64,000 nt of DNA from Microbacterium sp. AZCO (GTDB taxonomy: Bacteria > Actinomycetota > Actinomycetes > Actinomycetales > Microbacteriaceae), in contig NZ_CP154857.1 of NCBI RefSeq assembly GCF_039614715.1, positions 2,480,001 to 2,544,000 on the forward strand, written 5' to 3'. Every line of letters starts with the position of its first letter. The stretch's first letter is position 1. Positions 34,715-43,890 of the stretch are shown here, in pieces. The notes beneath the pieces are model-generated. The model was not told the origin of the DNA. It did no database searches and worked only from the letters and a program-made list of their open reading frames with translations. The translations under genes were made by a program, and so were the position numbers.

Positions 34715-34741
34715 CGCCGGCGGGGAGCTCCTCGGCCGGCG
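34715..34741. terminator. Terminator between yajQ and the SDR gene
   Basis: CGCCGGC (34715-34721) pairs with GCCGGCG (34735-34741) around a 13-base loop, in the 56-bp gap between convergent genes. Confidence 0.5.
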
Positions 34742-34762
34742 GGCCCGCGGTCCGTGCTGCGG

Positions 34763-35653
34763 TCAGTGAACCGGCATCCCTCCGGTGACGGCGATCGTCT
34801 CGCCGACCACATAGCTGGCTTCCTGCGAGGCGAGGAACACGAAGGCCGGAGCGAGCTCGACCGGCTGCCCGGCGCGTCCCATCGGCGTCTGAGCTCCGAA
34901 CTCCTCGATCTTCTCGTTCGGGACGAACGCCGGCTGCAGAGGCGTCCATACCGGCCCCGGTGCGACGCCGTTCACGCGGATGCCGCGCTCGATCAGCTGC
35001 TGGCCCATCGCGCGGACCCAGTTGGCGATACCGGCTTTCGACACGGCGTACTCCGCCAGCGACGGGGACGGATGGAAACCCTGGACGCTCGAGGTGGCGA
35101 TGATGGCGGCGCCCGGCTCGAGGTGGGGTGAGGCCGCCTTCGTGAGCCAGAAGAGCGGGTAGATGTTCGCCTCGAGGACGTGGTCGAGCGTCTTCGTCTC
35201 GAAGTCGTCGATGCTGTCGACCGTCGGCATGGTCCCGGCGTTGATGACCAGGATGTCGAGGCCCCCCAGCTCGTCCACCGCCTGCGTCACGACCTGCTCG
35301 TCGACGGACTCCTCCTGGAGATCGCCCGGCAGCAGCACTGCCGTGCGGCCTTCGGCGCGGATCAGCTCGGCCACCTCCTCTGCCTGCTCCTGCTCGACGG
35401 GGAGGTAACTCAGCGCGACGTCCGCGCCCTCGCGCGCGAACGCGATCGCAACCGCACGGCCGATGCCCGAATCGGCGCCGGTGATGAGCGCTTTGCGTCC
35501 GGGCAGCCGTCCTTTGCCGATGTAGCTCTTCTCGCCGTGATCCGGCGCAGGATCCATCTTGCGGATGTCGCCGGGGCCCTCCTGCTGCTGCGGCGGGAAG
35601 GGCGGTCGCGGGTACTGGCTCGTCGGGTCCTGGGCGGTGTACATGTCGGTCAT
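34763..35653 (-). CDS. Stress-type SDR oxidoreductase (YhdF/YdaD-like)
   Basis: A 296-residue SDR with an extended N-terminus of about 45 residues containing PRPPFPPQQQ and DHGEKSYIGKGRLPGRKALITG, a layout typical of general stress protein 39/YhdF-like dehydrogenases. The cofactor motif is TGADSGIGRA, followed by INAG and catalytic YAVSK. Substrate is unknown; relatives are linked to osmotic or oxidative stress. The ATG at 35653 has TATCGT ending six bases upstream and no clear Shine-Dalgarno, so it may be leaderless. Confidence 0.85.
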   Translation of the reverse strand: MTDMYTAQDPTSQYPRPPFPPQQQEGPGDIRKMDPAPDHGEKSYIGKGRLPGRKALITGADSGIGRAVAIAFAREGADVALSYLPVEQEQAEEVAELIRAEGRTAVLLPGDLQEESVDEQVVTQAVDELGGLDILVINAGTMPTVDSIDDFETKTLDHVLEANIYPLFWLTKAASPHLEPGAAIIATSSVQGFHPSPSLAEYAVSKAGIANWVRAMGQQLIERGIRVNGVAPGPVWTPLQPAFVPNEKIEEFGAQTPMGRAGQPVELAPAFVFLASQEASYVVGETIAVTGGMPVH

Positions 35654-35822
35654 GCCCAGACGATAAGCCGCGACCCCGGCCTGCCGTTTGGGGGTTGCGT
35701 CGAGCGGTCCTGAGGCATATTCGGTGTCACCGATCCCTCGAGCTTCTGTGCCGGCGTGGCGGAAAGGCGCCCGTCGCGCAACCCCTGCCCGCCGCCGAGG
35801 CGGGCGCCCTACCGTGGCAAAG

Positions 35823-37631
35823 GTGAGCAGCTCTGGCGATCAGACCCACGGAGCCGTGCCCCCGCTGCGCTCGTATGCACCGATCGGCGACGGGCGCACC
35901 GTGGCGCTGATCGGACTGCGAGGGCAGGTCGACTGGATGCCGATCCCCGACCTCGACTCCCTGCCCGTGTTCGCGCGACTGCTCGACGACGAGACCGGTG
36001 GATGCATCGAGCTCGCGCCCGTGGAGGAGTTCACGGTCAAGCGACGCTATGTCGCGGAGACCAACGTGCTGCGCACGACGTTCACGACCGCCCGCGGCAC
36101 GGCCACCGTCACAGACGCCCTGGTCACGGGCATCGCGGGACGACTTCCCTGGGCCGAGCTGGCGCGACGCATCGACGGGGTGAGCGGCGATGTCACCTTC
36201 GCCTGGCGGGTCGCACCCGGCACCGCGCTGGGCACGGCGTCACCGTGGATCGAGCGCACGGAGCGGGGCCCGATCATCCGCACCGGCGACACCACGATCG
36301 CCGTCACGGGGAGCGATCACGGGCCGCGCGCCCGGCGCTCCGATGCGCCGGCAGCCGTCGAGCTCGCGGGGAGATTCACGACCTCCGCGGATTCGCGTCA
36401 CCTGCTGATCGTCGTGGCGACCCACGACGAGCCGCTGCACATCCCGGTGGCGGAGAACGTGGACAGGAGCATCGATCGCACGATCGCCGGGTGGCGCACG
36501 TGGTCGCGCGAATTCGCCTATGAGGGGCCGTGGAGCTCCGCGGTGCAGCGCAGCGCCCTCGCGCTGAAGCTGCTCATCTTCAGCCCGACGGGTGCCATCG
36601 CCGCCGCGGCCACGACGTCGCTTCCCGAGAGCCCGCGCGGCGGCAAGAACTGGGACTACCGCTTCGCCTGGATCCGCGACCTGGCCTACACCGCCCACGC
36701 GCTCGTCGGCTTCGGACTGCGCGAAGAGACGCACGCCGCCATCTCCTGGCTCGTGCGCACGATCCGTGAGAACGGGCCGGAGCTCCACGTGTTCTACGGG
36801 CTGGACGGAAGCGTCCCCGCCGGTGTGCACGAATACGACGCTCCGGGATGGAACCTGATCCGACCCGTCGTGACCGGCAATCCCGCCCAAGGCCAGCTGC
36901 AGCTCGGCGTGTACAGCGACCTGTTCGCGATCTGTCGCACGTACGTCGACGCCGGCAACGTGCTCGACGTCGCGACCGCGCGGATGCTCACGCAGGTCGC
37001 CGACCGCGTGTGCGACGTGTGGCGCAACCCCGATTCCGGAATGTGGGAGCTGGCGGAGCAGCGGCACTACACCTCGTCGAGGATGGGATGCTGGCAGGCG
37101 CTGCGAGACGCCGTCCATCTCGCCCACGCCGGCCAGCTGGACGGGAGCGCCGAGCGATGGGGCGCCGAGCAGGCGCGCATCGCGGACTGGATCCACCAGA
37201 ACTGCTGGTCTGCTGACCGGCGGAGCTATGTCATGCATCCCGGCACCGATGATCTCGACGCCTCGGTGCTGCTGCATGCCATGAGCGGCTTCGATCGCGG
37301 CGAGCGGATGTCGCAGACGATCGACGCTCTGACGACGGAACTCGGTTCGGGGGCGCACCTGTTCCGGTACTCGGGGGTCAAGCGCGAGGAGTTCCCCTTC
37401 GTCGCGTGCAGCTTCTGGCGCGTCGCCGCCCTCGCGTGTGTCGGACGTGGCGACGAAGCCCGCACGCTGATGGACGCGCTCGTCGCGGACGCCAATGACG
37501 TGGGCATCCTCGCCGAGATGATCGACCCGGCGACCGGAGACTTCTGGGGCAACCTCCCGCAGGCGCTGAGCCACCTCGCCCTCATCACCGCTGCGCTCGC
37601 CGTCCGCGACCTCACGGAGCGGGAGGAATGA
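35823..37631 (+). CDS. GH15 glucoamylase/trehalase-like protein
   Basis: A 602-residue protein with the two-part layout of bacterial GH15 enzymes: an N-terminal beta-sandwich (about 1-230) and an (alpha/alpha)6 barrel. The barrel shows NWDYRFAWIRD near residue 275, the hallmark of the family, and later segments with WELAEQRHY and KREEFPFVACSFW. No signal peptide is seen, so it is probably cytoplasmic, acting on glycogen, maltodextrins or trehalose. The start is taken at GTG 35823 (TACCGT ends seven bases upstream); the GTG at 35814 is an alternative. Its nearness to the mal importer is suggestive but not an operon. Confidence 0.85.
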   Translation: MSSSGDQTHGAVPPLRSYAPIGDGRTVALIGLRGQVDWMPIPDLDSLPVFARLLDDETGGCIELAPVEEFTVKRRYVAETNVLRTTFTTARGTATVTDALVTGIAGRLPWAELARRIDGVSGDVTFAWRVAPGTALGTASPWIERTERGPIIRTGDTTIAVTGSDHGPRARRSDAPAAVELAGRFTTSADSRHLLIVVATHDEPLHIPVAENVDRSIDRTIAGWRTWSREFAYEGPWSSAVQRSALALKLLIFSPTGAIAAAATTSLPESPRGGKNWDYRFAWIRDLAYTAHALVGFGLREETHAAISWLVRTIRENGPELHVFYGLDGSVPAGVHEYDAPGWNLIRPVVTGNPAQGQLQLGVYSDLFAICRTYVDAGNVLDVATARMLTQVADRVCDVWRNPDSGMWELAEQRHYTSSRMGCWQALRDAVHLAHAGQLDGSAERWGAEQARIADWIHQNCWSADRRSYVMHPGTDDLDASVLLHAMSGFDRGERMSQTIDALTTELGSGAHLFRYSGVKREEFPFVACSFWRVAALACVGRGDEARTLMDALVADANDVGILAEMIDPATGDFWGNLPQALSHLALITAALAVRDLTEREE

Positions 37632-37761
37632 CTCGGGCTCGGCATCCCGAACCGGATCGTCACCGGCGGTGACCTGGGGACCGTCTGAGCGCATCCCGCT
37701 CATCGTCGTCGGCTGCCGCCGGGCGCGGCCCCGCCGCACGAACCATCGCTAGCCTGAATCC

Positions 37762-38748
37762 GTGCGATTCGGAACCTTCATTCCCCAGGGCTGGCGATTC
37801 GATCTCGTGGGCATCGATCCCGCGGAGCACTGGGCGGTGATGAACGGGCTCGCCGAGCGCGCCGACGCCGGGCCATGGGAGTCGCTGTGGGTGTACGACC
37901 ACTTCCACACGACGCCGGTTCCCAGCGACCAGGCGACGCACGAGGCGTGGACGCTCATGGCGGCCTTCGCCGCGTCGACCAGCCGCATCCGCCTCGGCCA
38001 GATGTGCACGTGCATGGGGTACCGCAATCCCGCCTACCTCGCCAAGGTGGCCGCGACCGTCGACATCATCTCGGGCGGCCGCGCCGAGATGGGCATCGGC
38101 GGCGGCTGGTACGAGCACGAGTGGCGGGCCTACGGCTACGGATTCCCCGAGATCCCGCAGCGACTCCGGATGCTGCGCGAGGGCGTCGACATCATGCATC
38201 AGGCGTGGACAACCGGGAGCGCCACACTCGACGGCCGGCACTACCAGGTCGACGGCGCGATCGTCCGTCCGCTCCCGCTGCAGGAGGGCGGCATCCCGCT
38301 CTGGATCGCCGGAGGTGGCGAGAAGGTGACGCTCAAGATCGCCGCCCAATACGCGTCGTACACGAACTTCGCGGGCTCGCTCGACGACATCGACCGCAAG
38401 AGCGCCGTCCTGAGGGGCCACTGCGACGCGATCGGACGGGACTTCGCCGAGATCACGAGGTCGTCCAACTTCAACACGATCGTGGGAACGACGGAGGCGG
38501 AGGCGCGCGAGCGGCTCGCCATCGTGAAAGAGCGCCTCGTGCCGCACGTCGGCCACGAGCGCGCCGACCACATCGAGCGCGACTACCTGGACTCCCCCGC
38601 GTTCGGGTCGACGGAGCAGGTCGCCGAGCGGCTCGCGGAGCGCCGGCGGCATGGCATCGACTACGCGATCCACTACTTCCCGGAGGCCGCGTACGACCCC
38701 TCGGGCATGGAGCTGTTCGAGCGCGAGGTCATCCCGGCGCTGTCCTGA
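37762..38748 (+). CDS. LLM-class (luciferase-like) F420- or flavin-dependent oxidoreductase
   Basis: A 328-residue bacterial luciferase-like TIM barrel. Typical segments are FIPQGWRFDL at the start, YDHFHTTP, GQMCTCMGYRNP, GGRAEMGIGGGWYEHEW and the PLQEGGIPLWIAGGGE strand. The pattern matches F420-dependent LLM proteins of actinobacteria (TIGR03560-like group); the substrate is unknown. The GTG at 37762 is preceded by TAGCCT and exactly six bases, a leaderless arrangement. It is convergent with the small gene at 38750, with one base between stop codons. Confidence 0.87.
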   Translation: MRFGTFIPQGWRFDLVGIDPAEHWAVMNGLAERADAGPWESLWVYDHFHTTPVPSDQATHEAWTLMAAFAASTSRIRLGQMCTCMGYRNPAYLAKVAATVDIISGGRAEMGIGGGWYEHEWRAYGYGFPEIPQRLRMLREGVDIMHQAWTTGSATLDGRHYQVDGAIVRPLPLQEGGIPLWIAGGGEKVTLKIAAQYASYTNFAGSLDDIDRKSAVLRGHCDAIGRDFAEITRSSNFNTIVGTTEAEARERLAIVKERLVPHVGHERADHIERDYLDSPAFGSTEQVAERLAERRRHGIDYAIHYFPEAAYDPSGMELFEREVIPALS

Positions 38749-38749
38749 G

Positions 38750-39034
38750 TCAGCGCCGATCGCGCGTCGGCTCGCGGCTCCCCCAGTCGGCGATCGGCCC
38801 GCCGTTCGGCCCGTGCGCGCGGACGAAGGCGGCGTGCACCCGCTCGCAGGCGATCTTGAGCGAGGTCGCCCACCCGATGACCTCGCCGCGGTACACGGTC
38901 TTGTAGCGCACGTCGGCGCCGTTCATGACGCGGCGGATCTCGATCTGGCCGTACGCGCGGCCCTGCGCGTCGAGCATGCGCCACGTGCCCGTGGGCCCTT
39001 CGACCGCGCTCAGGATCGGGTGCCAGTCGGTCAT
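38750..39034 (-). CDS. Conserved hypothetical protein, 94 aa
   Basis: A small soluble protein of 94 residues with a beta-rich middle (WRMLDAQGRAYGQIEIRRV and YKTVYRGEVIGW) and a helical end. No membrane segment, signal peptide or known motif is seen. GGAGGAAGGAA lies upstream of the ATG at 39034 at a slightly long distance. Codon use is like that of neighbouring genes, so it is probably real. It stands alone between the LLM gene and the hydrolase gene. Confidence 0.7.
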   Translation of the reverse strand: MTDWHPILSAVEGPTGTWRMLDAQGRAYGQIEIRRVMNGADVRYKTVYRGEVIGWATSLKIACERVHAAFVRAHGPNGGPIADWGSREPTRDRR

Positions 39035-39106
39035 CGCCCGGAGATTCCTTCCTCCGGCCGATACGTCGAGGCTACGCCGATCCGCCGACATCCGTCAGGG
39101 CGTGTG

Positions 39107-40081
39107 TCACTCGAGTGCGCCCCGCGTCAGCCACCCCTCCAGCGCGCGGTAGGCGGCATCCCGAGCGTCCCCTCTCGAGAGGAAGACGTCGTGGATCGCG
39201 CCGTCGATGCGGGCGATCGTCACGGCGCGGCCGATGCGCGTCGCCGCCTTGGCGATGTCGTCGACGACGAGCACCGAGTCGGACGACGACATGGCGTCGC
39301 TCCACGTGAGCTGCAGGGCGGAGTGCGCCGACAGCAGGACGAGCGCGGGGCATCCCACCTCGATGCCGAAGGCGACCTGCCGATGCCCCTCGAGGATCGC
39401 GGCGAACCAGGCGGGGTGCGTCGGGAACCCGAACTCGGGCCGCCACTCGTCGCGGTAGCCCTCCGCCGGGAGCACTCCCACCTCCCGCTGCGCTCTCGTG
39501 TAGAAGCCGAGGTCGACGGCGGGATGCGAGCCCCGCGGATCCCACCGCGCCCGCGCCTGCACGAGCGGTGCGAGCGCCTGCCGGCCCATCGCGCCGAGCT
39601 GCAGCTCGAGCCACGGGCTGTTGAGGACGAGCGCCGCGACCTCCCTGGGATGCCGGGCGGCCCACAGCGCGAGCGTGAGACCGCCGGTCGAGTGCCCGAG
39701 CAGCACGAGCCGCCGTCCGCGGCGACGGCCCATCGCGTCGAGAGCCGCGGCGATGTCGGCGTCGTAGTCGCCCAGGTCGGTGATGAAGCCGGGCGTCTGC
39801 CCGGGACGCAGGCTCCGGCCGTACTTCCGCAGGTCGAGGGCGTGGAACCGGGCGCCCAGGCCATTCCAGAAACGGGCCTGCGCCGGCTGGAAGAAGTAGT
39901 CCGACCAGCCGTGCACAGACAGCACGTCGACGTCGTGCAGCGGTCCCAGCACCGAGCGGAGGGGATTCGGGATGCTGCGCACCAGCGTCGCGACGATCGG
40001 CCCCTCGTCGTCCTCCCCGAGCATCAGCGTCCGCTGCTCGAAGCCCTCGCCGAGGATGTCGGGCGCCCACTCGCCTGCCAT
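39107..40081 (-). CDS. Alpha/beta hydrolase
   Basis: A 324-residue serine hydrolase of the alpha/beta fold. The nucleophile elbow is GHSTGG near residue 130, the oxyanion strand VLSVHGWSDYFF comes earlier, and a C-terminal histidine is present in DGAIHDVFLS. The overall form resembles lysophospholipase or monoacylglycerol lipase-like proteins, so a lipid ester is the likely substrate. The ATG at 40081 is preceded by TAGGCT and seven bases; a longer frame to 40117 is less likely. It is cytoplasmic by sequence. Confidence 0.83.
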   Translation of the reverse strand: MAGEWAPDILGEGFEQRTLMLGEDDEGPIVATLVRSIPNPLRSVLGPLHDVDVLSVHGWSDYFFQPAQARFWNGLGARFHALDLRKYGRSLRPGQTPGFITDLGDYDADIAAALDAMGRRRGRRLVLLGHSTGGLTLALWAARHPREVAALVLNSPWLELQLGAMGRQALAPLVQARARWDPRGSHPAVDLGFYTRAQREVGVLPAEGYRDEWRPEFGFPTHPAWFAAILEGHRQVAFGIEVGCPALVLLSAHSALQLTWSDAMSSSDSVLVVDDIAKAATRIGRAVTIARIDGAIHDVFLSRGDARDAAYRALEGWLTRGALE

Positions 40082-40120
40082 GCGCCTCAGCCTACGGAGG
40101 AGCGGCGAACGCGGCATCCC

Positions 40121-40454
40121 TCAGCGCGGCGCCGCGTGCTCGAGTGCCTCGGAGAACTGACCGAGCAGTGTCGTGAAGACGGTGCGCGACGAAACCGAGG
40201 CGAGGCGTGCTGTCTCGCCGCGCAGCATGACCGACAGGAAGCACATACCGCCGCGCCGCTGCAATCCCGCGCATCAGCGGGTCGGCCACGACGATGCGGA
40301 GGCCAGCCTTCGTGGCCGACCCGTCGGGCGCAGCGGCCTGAGCCGCGTCGATCGCCGAGCTATGGGCCTCGGCCGCGGCGTCGACCTCGGCGACACGATC
40401 CATCGCCTTGTCCAAGACGGTGCGCGCCGCAGCAGGGTCGATGCTCCACGTCAC
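40121..40454 (-). pseudogene. WXG100/ESX-like small protein, probably frameshifted
   Basis: The gene starts at the GTG at 40454 with AAGGAG 8 bases upstream. Its first 60 or so residues (MTWSIDPAAARTVLDKAMDR, then a helical Ala-rich stretch) resemble WXG100-type or related ESX-secreted proteins. From about 40270 on, the original frame loses codon bias: GC at third positions falls to roughly 57 percent by hand count. A second frame shows about 85 percent and ends at 40121-40123 with TVFTTLLGQFSEALEHAAPR. This points to a one-base indel near 40255-40285. If the first frame is real, the protein would be 120 residues and end at 40092. Confidence 0.55.
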
Positions 40455-40570
40455 TGCGCAGCTCCTTCCGTCCGGCTCTTCACCTTATGTGGACGCCGGG
40501 GCGCGGCATCCGTCCGTCACTCGTCCTCAAGGTCGGAGGAATGCACGGAAGTCGGAGGAGTCCGGCCGGA

Positions 40571-40635
40571 TTCTCCGACGTTCGTCGCATTCTCCGACGT
40601 TCGTCGCGCTCTCCGGCGTTCGCGGACGCCGGAGA
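40571..40635 (-). repeat. 19-bp direct repeats and terminator hairpin after fpr
   Basis: TTCTCCGACGTTCGTCGC occurs at 40571 and 40590, and a diverged third unit starts at 40609. The last unit contains a perfect 10-bp stem, 40610-40619 with 40626-40635, right after the stop of the leftward reductase gene, so it can terminate it. Inverted copies of the core (GTCGGAG) lie at 40530-40551. The 186-bp gap holds nothing else recognised. Confidence 0.65.
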
Positions 40636-40640
40636 CAGCG

Positions 40641-42011
40641 TCAGTCGCGGGAGATGGAGATCATCTCGTCGCGGGGCACGACCTTGATGCGGGCGCGGCC
40701 GTGCGGCTCGCCGAGCTCGATCTCGTGGCTGTCGAGGCGGTGCCATCCGTCGAGGTCGGTCCACAGCACGTTGCGCGAGGCGAGGAGAGCGGGGATCGCG
40801 TCCTCGGACGGGTCGGTGGGCTGCCACCACGTCCCCTGGTCGTTGATGAGGTGGCGGATCGTCTCCATCGCGTCGGACTTCGTGTGGCCGATGAGGCCGA
40901 CGGGGCCGCGCTTGATCCAGCCGGTCGCGTACACGCCCGGCACGCGCTGGTTGGAGTCGGGATGCAGCGCCTGGCCCTCGCGGTTCGGGATCACGCCGTG
41001 CCGCTCGTCGAACGGCACGCCGTCCAGCGGCGAGCCGAAGTAGCCCACGGCGCGGTAGATCGCCTGGATCGGGATCTCGCGGATCTCGCCGGTGCCGACG
41101 ACGCTCCCCTCGCCATCGGGGCGCGTGCGCTCCCAACGGAAGGCGGCGACGCGTCCCTCGGCGTCCTTCACGACTTCGAGGGGCTTCGCGTAGAAGTGCA
41201 GATGCAGACGACGGGATGCCGTGCCCCCGGCGTTGTTGACCGAGTCGCGCTTGCGCCACGACTGCAGCACGCGGTCGATGACCATGACCTGCTTGTTGCT
41301 CGCGATCGCCGCCTGCGACGCCTCGTCGTAGTCGAAGTCCTCGTCGTACACGACCATGTCGACGTCGTTCAGCTCGCCGAGCTCGCGCAGCTCGAGCGGT
41401 GTGAACTTGACGTTCGCGGGGCCGCGGCGCCCGAACACGTGGACGTCGGTGACGGGCGAGGCCTTGAGCCCCTCGTACACGTTGGCCGGGATCTCGGTGG
41501 GCAGGAGGTCGTCGGCGTGCTTCGCGAGCATGCGCGAGATGTCGAGCGCGACGTTGCCGTTGCCGATGACGGCGACGGACTGCGCCTCGAGCGGCCATTC
41601 GCGCGGCACGTCGGGGTGCCCGTCGAACCAGCTGACGAAGTCGGCGGCGCCGTACGAGCCGACGGCGTCGATGCCGGGGATGTCGAGGTCGGCATCGCGG
41701 ATCGCGCCCGTCGCGAAGATGACCGCGTTGTAGTGGCGCTTGAGATCGTCGAGCGTGATGTCCTCGCCGAAGCGGACGTTGCCGAAGATGCGGATGTCGC
41801 CGCGGTCGAGCACTTCGCGCAGGGCCGTGATGATGCCCTTGATGCGCGGGTGGTCGGGGGCGACGCCGTAGCGCACGAGGCCGTAGGGCGCGGGCAGCTG
41901 CTCGAACAGGTCGATCGAGACGTCGAACTTGCGCTCCGCCTTGAGCAGGATGTCTGCGGCGTAGATGCCGGCCGGGCCGGCGCCGACGATCGCTAGGCGG
42001 AGCTTGGTCAT
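40641..42011 (-). CDS. fprA: Ferredoxin/flavodoxin-NADP reductase, adrenodoxin reductase type
   Basis: A 456-residue FAD enzyme. The FAD motif GAGPAGIYAAD lies at residues 10-20, LPAPYGLVRYGVAPDHP is the adrenodoxin-reductase hallmark, GNGNVALD near 153 is the NADP motif, and ATGWIKRGPVGLIGHTKSDA closes the FAD site. It passes electrons between NADPH and ferredoxin in the cytoplasm, for example for P450s or biosynthetic reductases. GAAAGGACC precedes the ATG at 42011. The polyprenyl synthase lies 55 bp upstream on the same strand, so the two may share a transcript. Confidence 0.92.
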   Translation of the reverse strand: MTKLRLAIVGAGPAGIYAADILLKAERKFDVSIDLFEQLPAPYGLVRYGVAPDHPRIKGIITALREVLDRGDIRIFGNVRFGEDITLDDLKRHYNAVIFATGAIRDADLDIPGIDAVGSYGAADFVSWFDGHPDVPREWPLEAQSVAVIGNGNVALDISRMLAKHADDLLPTEIPANVYEGLKASPVTDVHVFGRRGPANVKFTPLELRELGELNDVDMVVYDEDFDYDEASQAAIASNKQVMVIDRVLQSWRKRDSVNNAGGTASRRLHLHFYAKPLEVVKDAEGRVAAFRWERTRPDGEGSVVGTGEIREIPIQAIYRAVGYFGSPLDGVPFDERHGVIPNREGQALHPDSNQRVPGVYATGWIKRGPVGLIGHTKSDAMETIRHLINDQGTWWQPTDPSEDAIPALLASRNVLWTDLDGWHRLDSHEIELGEPHGRARIKVVPRDEMISISRD

Positions 42012-42066
42012 GGGGGTCCTTTCGATGCTCGGCACGGCGCGCGTCAGCGCGCGTTCGAGGCCGCGG

Positions 42067-43122
42067 TCAGCTGGAGCGGTCGGCGACGGCCTGCGCGAAG
42101 CGCGTGAGGCCTTCGCGGACCGGTCCGCCGGGGATCGGGGCGAGCGCGTCGATCGCGTCCTGCGACCACTGATGCGCGAGGTCGAGCGTCGCGCGCGTCG
42201 CCTCGTGCTCGCGGAGAGCCGCGAGCGGCTCGTCGAGCAGGGCAGGGTCGCCGCCGTCGGCGATGCGGGCGACGCCCTCGTCGATGCGCTCGCGGAGCAC
42301 GACGGACGAGCTGTCGCCGAGCTGCCCGAGCAGGAGGTAGGGCATCGTGGGGACGCCCGCGCGGAGGTCGGTGCCCGGGACCTTGCCCGTCTCACCGGGA
42401 TCGGCCGACAGGTCGATGACGTCGTCGAGGAGCTGGAAGGCCACCCCCGCCTTTTCGCCGAAGACCGACATCGGCTGCTCGAACTCCTCCGGTCCGCCGC
42501 CGAAGGTCACGCCGACCTGAGCTGCGGCCGCGATGAGCGAGCCGGTCTTGTCGGACAGCACCTGCAGGTAGAACTCGACCGGGTCGTCGCCGTCCTGCGG
42601 GCCCACGGTCTCGTGCATCTGGCCGAGCACGAGCCGCTCGAACGTGTCGGCCTGCAGCCGGATGGCCCGCTCGCCGTGCCGCGCCATGATCTGGCTCGCG
42701 CGCGAGAACAGCAGGTCGCCGGTGAGGATCGCGATGCTGTTGCCCCACACCGCATGAGCGCTCGGGATGCCGCGGCGCTTGTCTGCGGCATCCATCACGT
42801 CGTCGTGGTAGAGCGAGCCGAGGTGCGTCAGCTCGAGCGCGGTGGCCCCCTCGACGACCTGGTCGGTCGTACCGGCGCCCAGCTGCGCCGTCAGCAGCGC
42901 GAGCATGGGCCGCACGCGCTTGCCGCCCGCCTCGTAGAGGTAGCGGCTGGTCACGTCCGCGAGCGGATCGGTGATGTGGAGCTCGTCCTTGAGGGTCTCG
43001 TCGACGCGCTCGAGGCCCGCTTCGACCGTCTTGAGCAGCCGACGGGACCTCGGGCCCGCGAAGACGCGGTCGGTGAGGCCCAGCTTGCTCGCGAGACGCG
43101 AGCCCGGCGCTGAGGGAGTCAC
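42067..43122 (-). CDS. Long-chain polyprenyl diphosphate synthase (menaquinone side chain)
   Basis: A 351-residue trans-isoprenyl diphosphate synthase. The first aspartate motif is in YHDDVMDAADKRRG (about residue 106), the second in LLDDVIDLSAD (about 232), with GGKRVRP earlier for pyrophosphate binding. Lack of bulky residues just before the first motif (THLGSLYHDD) favours long products. Its place beside menG and the other men genes indicates that it makes the menaquinone polyprenyl tail. The GTG at 43122 lies six bases after TAGGCT on the minus strand, and that -10 contains the menG stop codon. Confidence 0.88.
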   Translation of the reverse strand: MTPSAPGSRLASKLGLTDRVFAGPRSRRLLKTVEAGLERVDETLKDELHITDPLADVTSRYLYEAGGKRVRPMLALLTAQLGAGTTDQVVEGATALELTHLGSLYHDDVMDAADKRRGIPSAHAVWGNSIAILTGDLLFSRASQIMARHGERAIRLQADTFERLVLGQMHETVGPQDGDDPVEFYLQVLSDKTGSLIAAAAQVGVTFGGGPEEFEQPMSVFGEKAGVAFQLLDDVIDLSADPGETGKVPGTDLRAGVPTMPYLLLGQLGDSSSVVLRERIDEGVARIADGGDPALLDEPLAALREHEATRATLDLAHQWSQDAIDALAPIPGGPVREGLTRFAQAVADRSS

Positions 43123-43131
43123 CTTGACAGC

Positions 43132-43881
43132 CTACCGGGCAGGCTCGGACGCGCGCGGCTTGCGGGCGCGGTGGAGGGCGACGATCCCGAACGACAGGTT
43201 GCGGTACGCGACATCGGTCCACCCCGCCTCGCGCACCCAGCCCGACAGCGTGCGCTGATCGGGCCAGTCCTTGATCGACTCGTTGAGGTAGTCGTACGCC
43301 TCGGCGTTGGAGCTCACGGCCTTCGCAACGGTCGGGAGGATGCGGTCGTTGTAGAAGCGGTAGAGCCCGTTGAAGGTGCGCGACGGCGGGTGCGAGAACT
43401 CGCACACGACGAGCCGGCCGCCGGGCTTCGTGACGCGCAGCAGCTCGCTCAGCGCCTTCTTCGGCTCGTTGACGTTGCGCAGCCCGAACGACATCGTCAC
43501 GGCGTCGAACTCGTCGTCGCCGAACGGCAGGGCCGTGGCATCCGCTTCGACGAACGACAGATTCGGGATGCCGCCGTGCCGGCGTCGCCCCTCCGCGATC
43601 ATGCCCGGCGAGAAGTCGGCCGCGACGACCTCGGCGCCGCTGCGCGCGAGGCTGACGCTCGAGGCGCCCGTGCCGGCGGCGAGGTCGAGGATGCGCTGCC
43701 CCGGACGCGGGGCGACGGCGCGCGTCGTGGCGACGCGCCAGAGCTGGTCGTTGCCGAGGCTCAGGACGGTGTTGGTGCGGTCGTAGCCGGGCGCGACCTC
43801 GTCGAACATGCCGCTCACACGGCCCGGGTCTTTGCCCAGGTCGGCGCGGTGGGGCTCGTGGCCGGCGGAGCTGGGGGTCAC
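43132..43881 (-). CDS. menG: Demethylmenaquinone methyltransferase
   Basis: A 249-residue SAM-dependent C-methyltransferase of the UbiE/MenG family. SAM motif I is [11 protein letters not shown] (about 65-75), and the family segments MSFGLRNV and [10 protein letters not shown] are clear. It carries out the last step of menaquinone synthesis. The GTG at 43881 follows TAGACT by exactly six bases, so it is probably leaderless. Its TAG stop (43132-43134) forms part of the -10 of the polyprenyl synthase gene. Confidence 0.92.
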   Translation of the reverse strand: MTPSSAGHEPHRADLGKDPGRVSGMFDEVAPGYDRTNTVLSLGNDQLWRVATTRAVAPRPGQRILDLAAGTGASSVSLARSGAEVVAADFSPGMIAEGRRRHGGIPNLSFVEADATALPFGDDEFDAVTMSFGLRNVNEPKKALSELLRVTKPGGRLVVCEFSHPPSRTFNGLYRFYNDRILPTVAKAVSSNAEAYDYLNESIKDWPDQRTLSGWVREAGWTDVAYRNLSFGIVALHRARKPRASEPAR

Positions 43882-43890
43882 CCGACGAGT

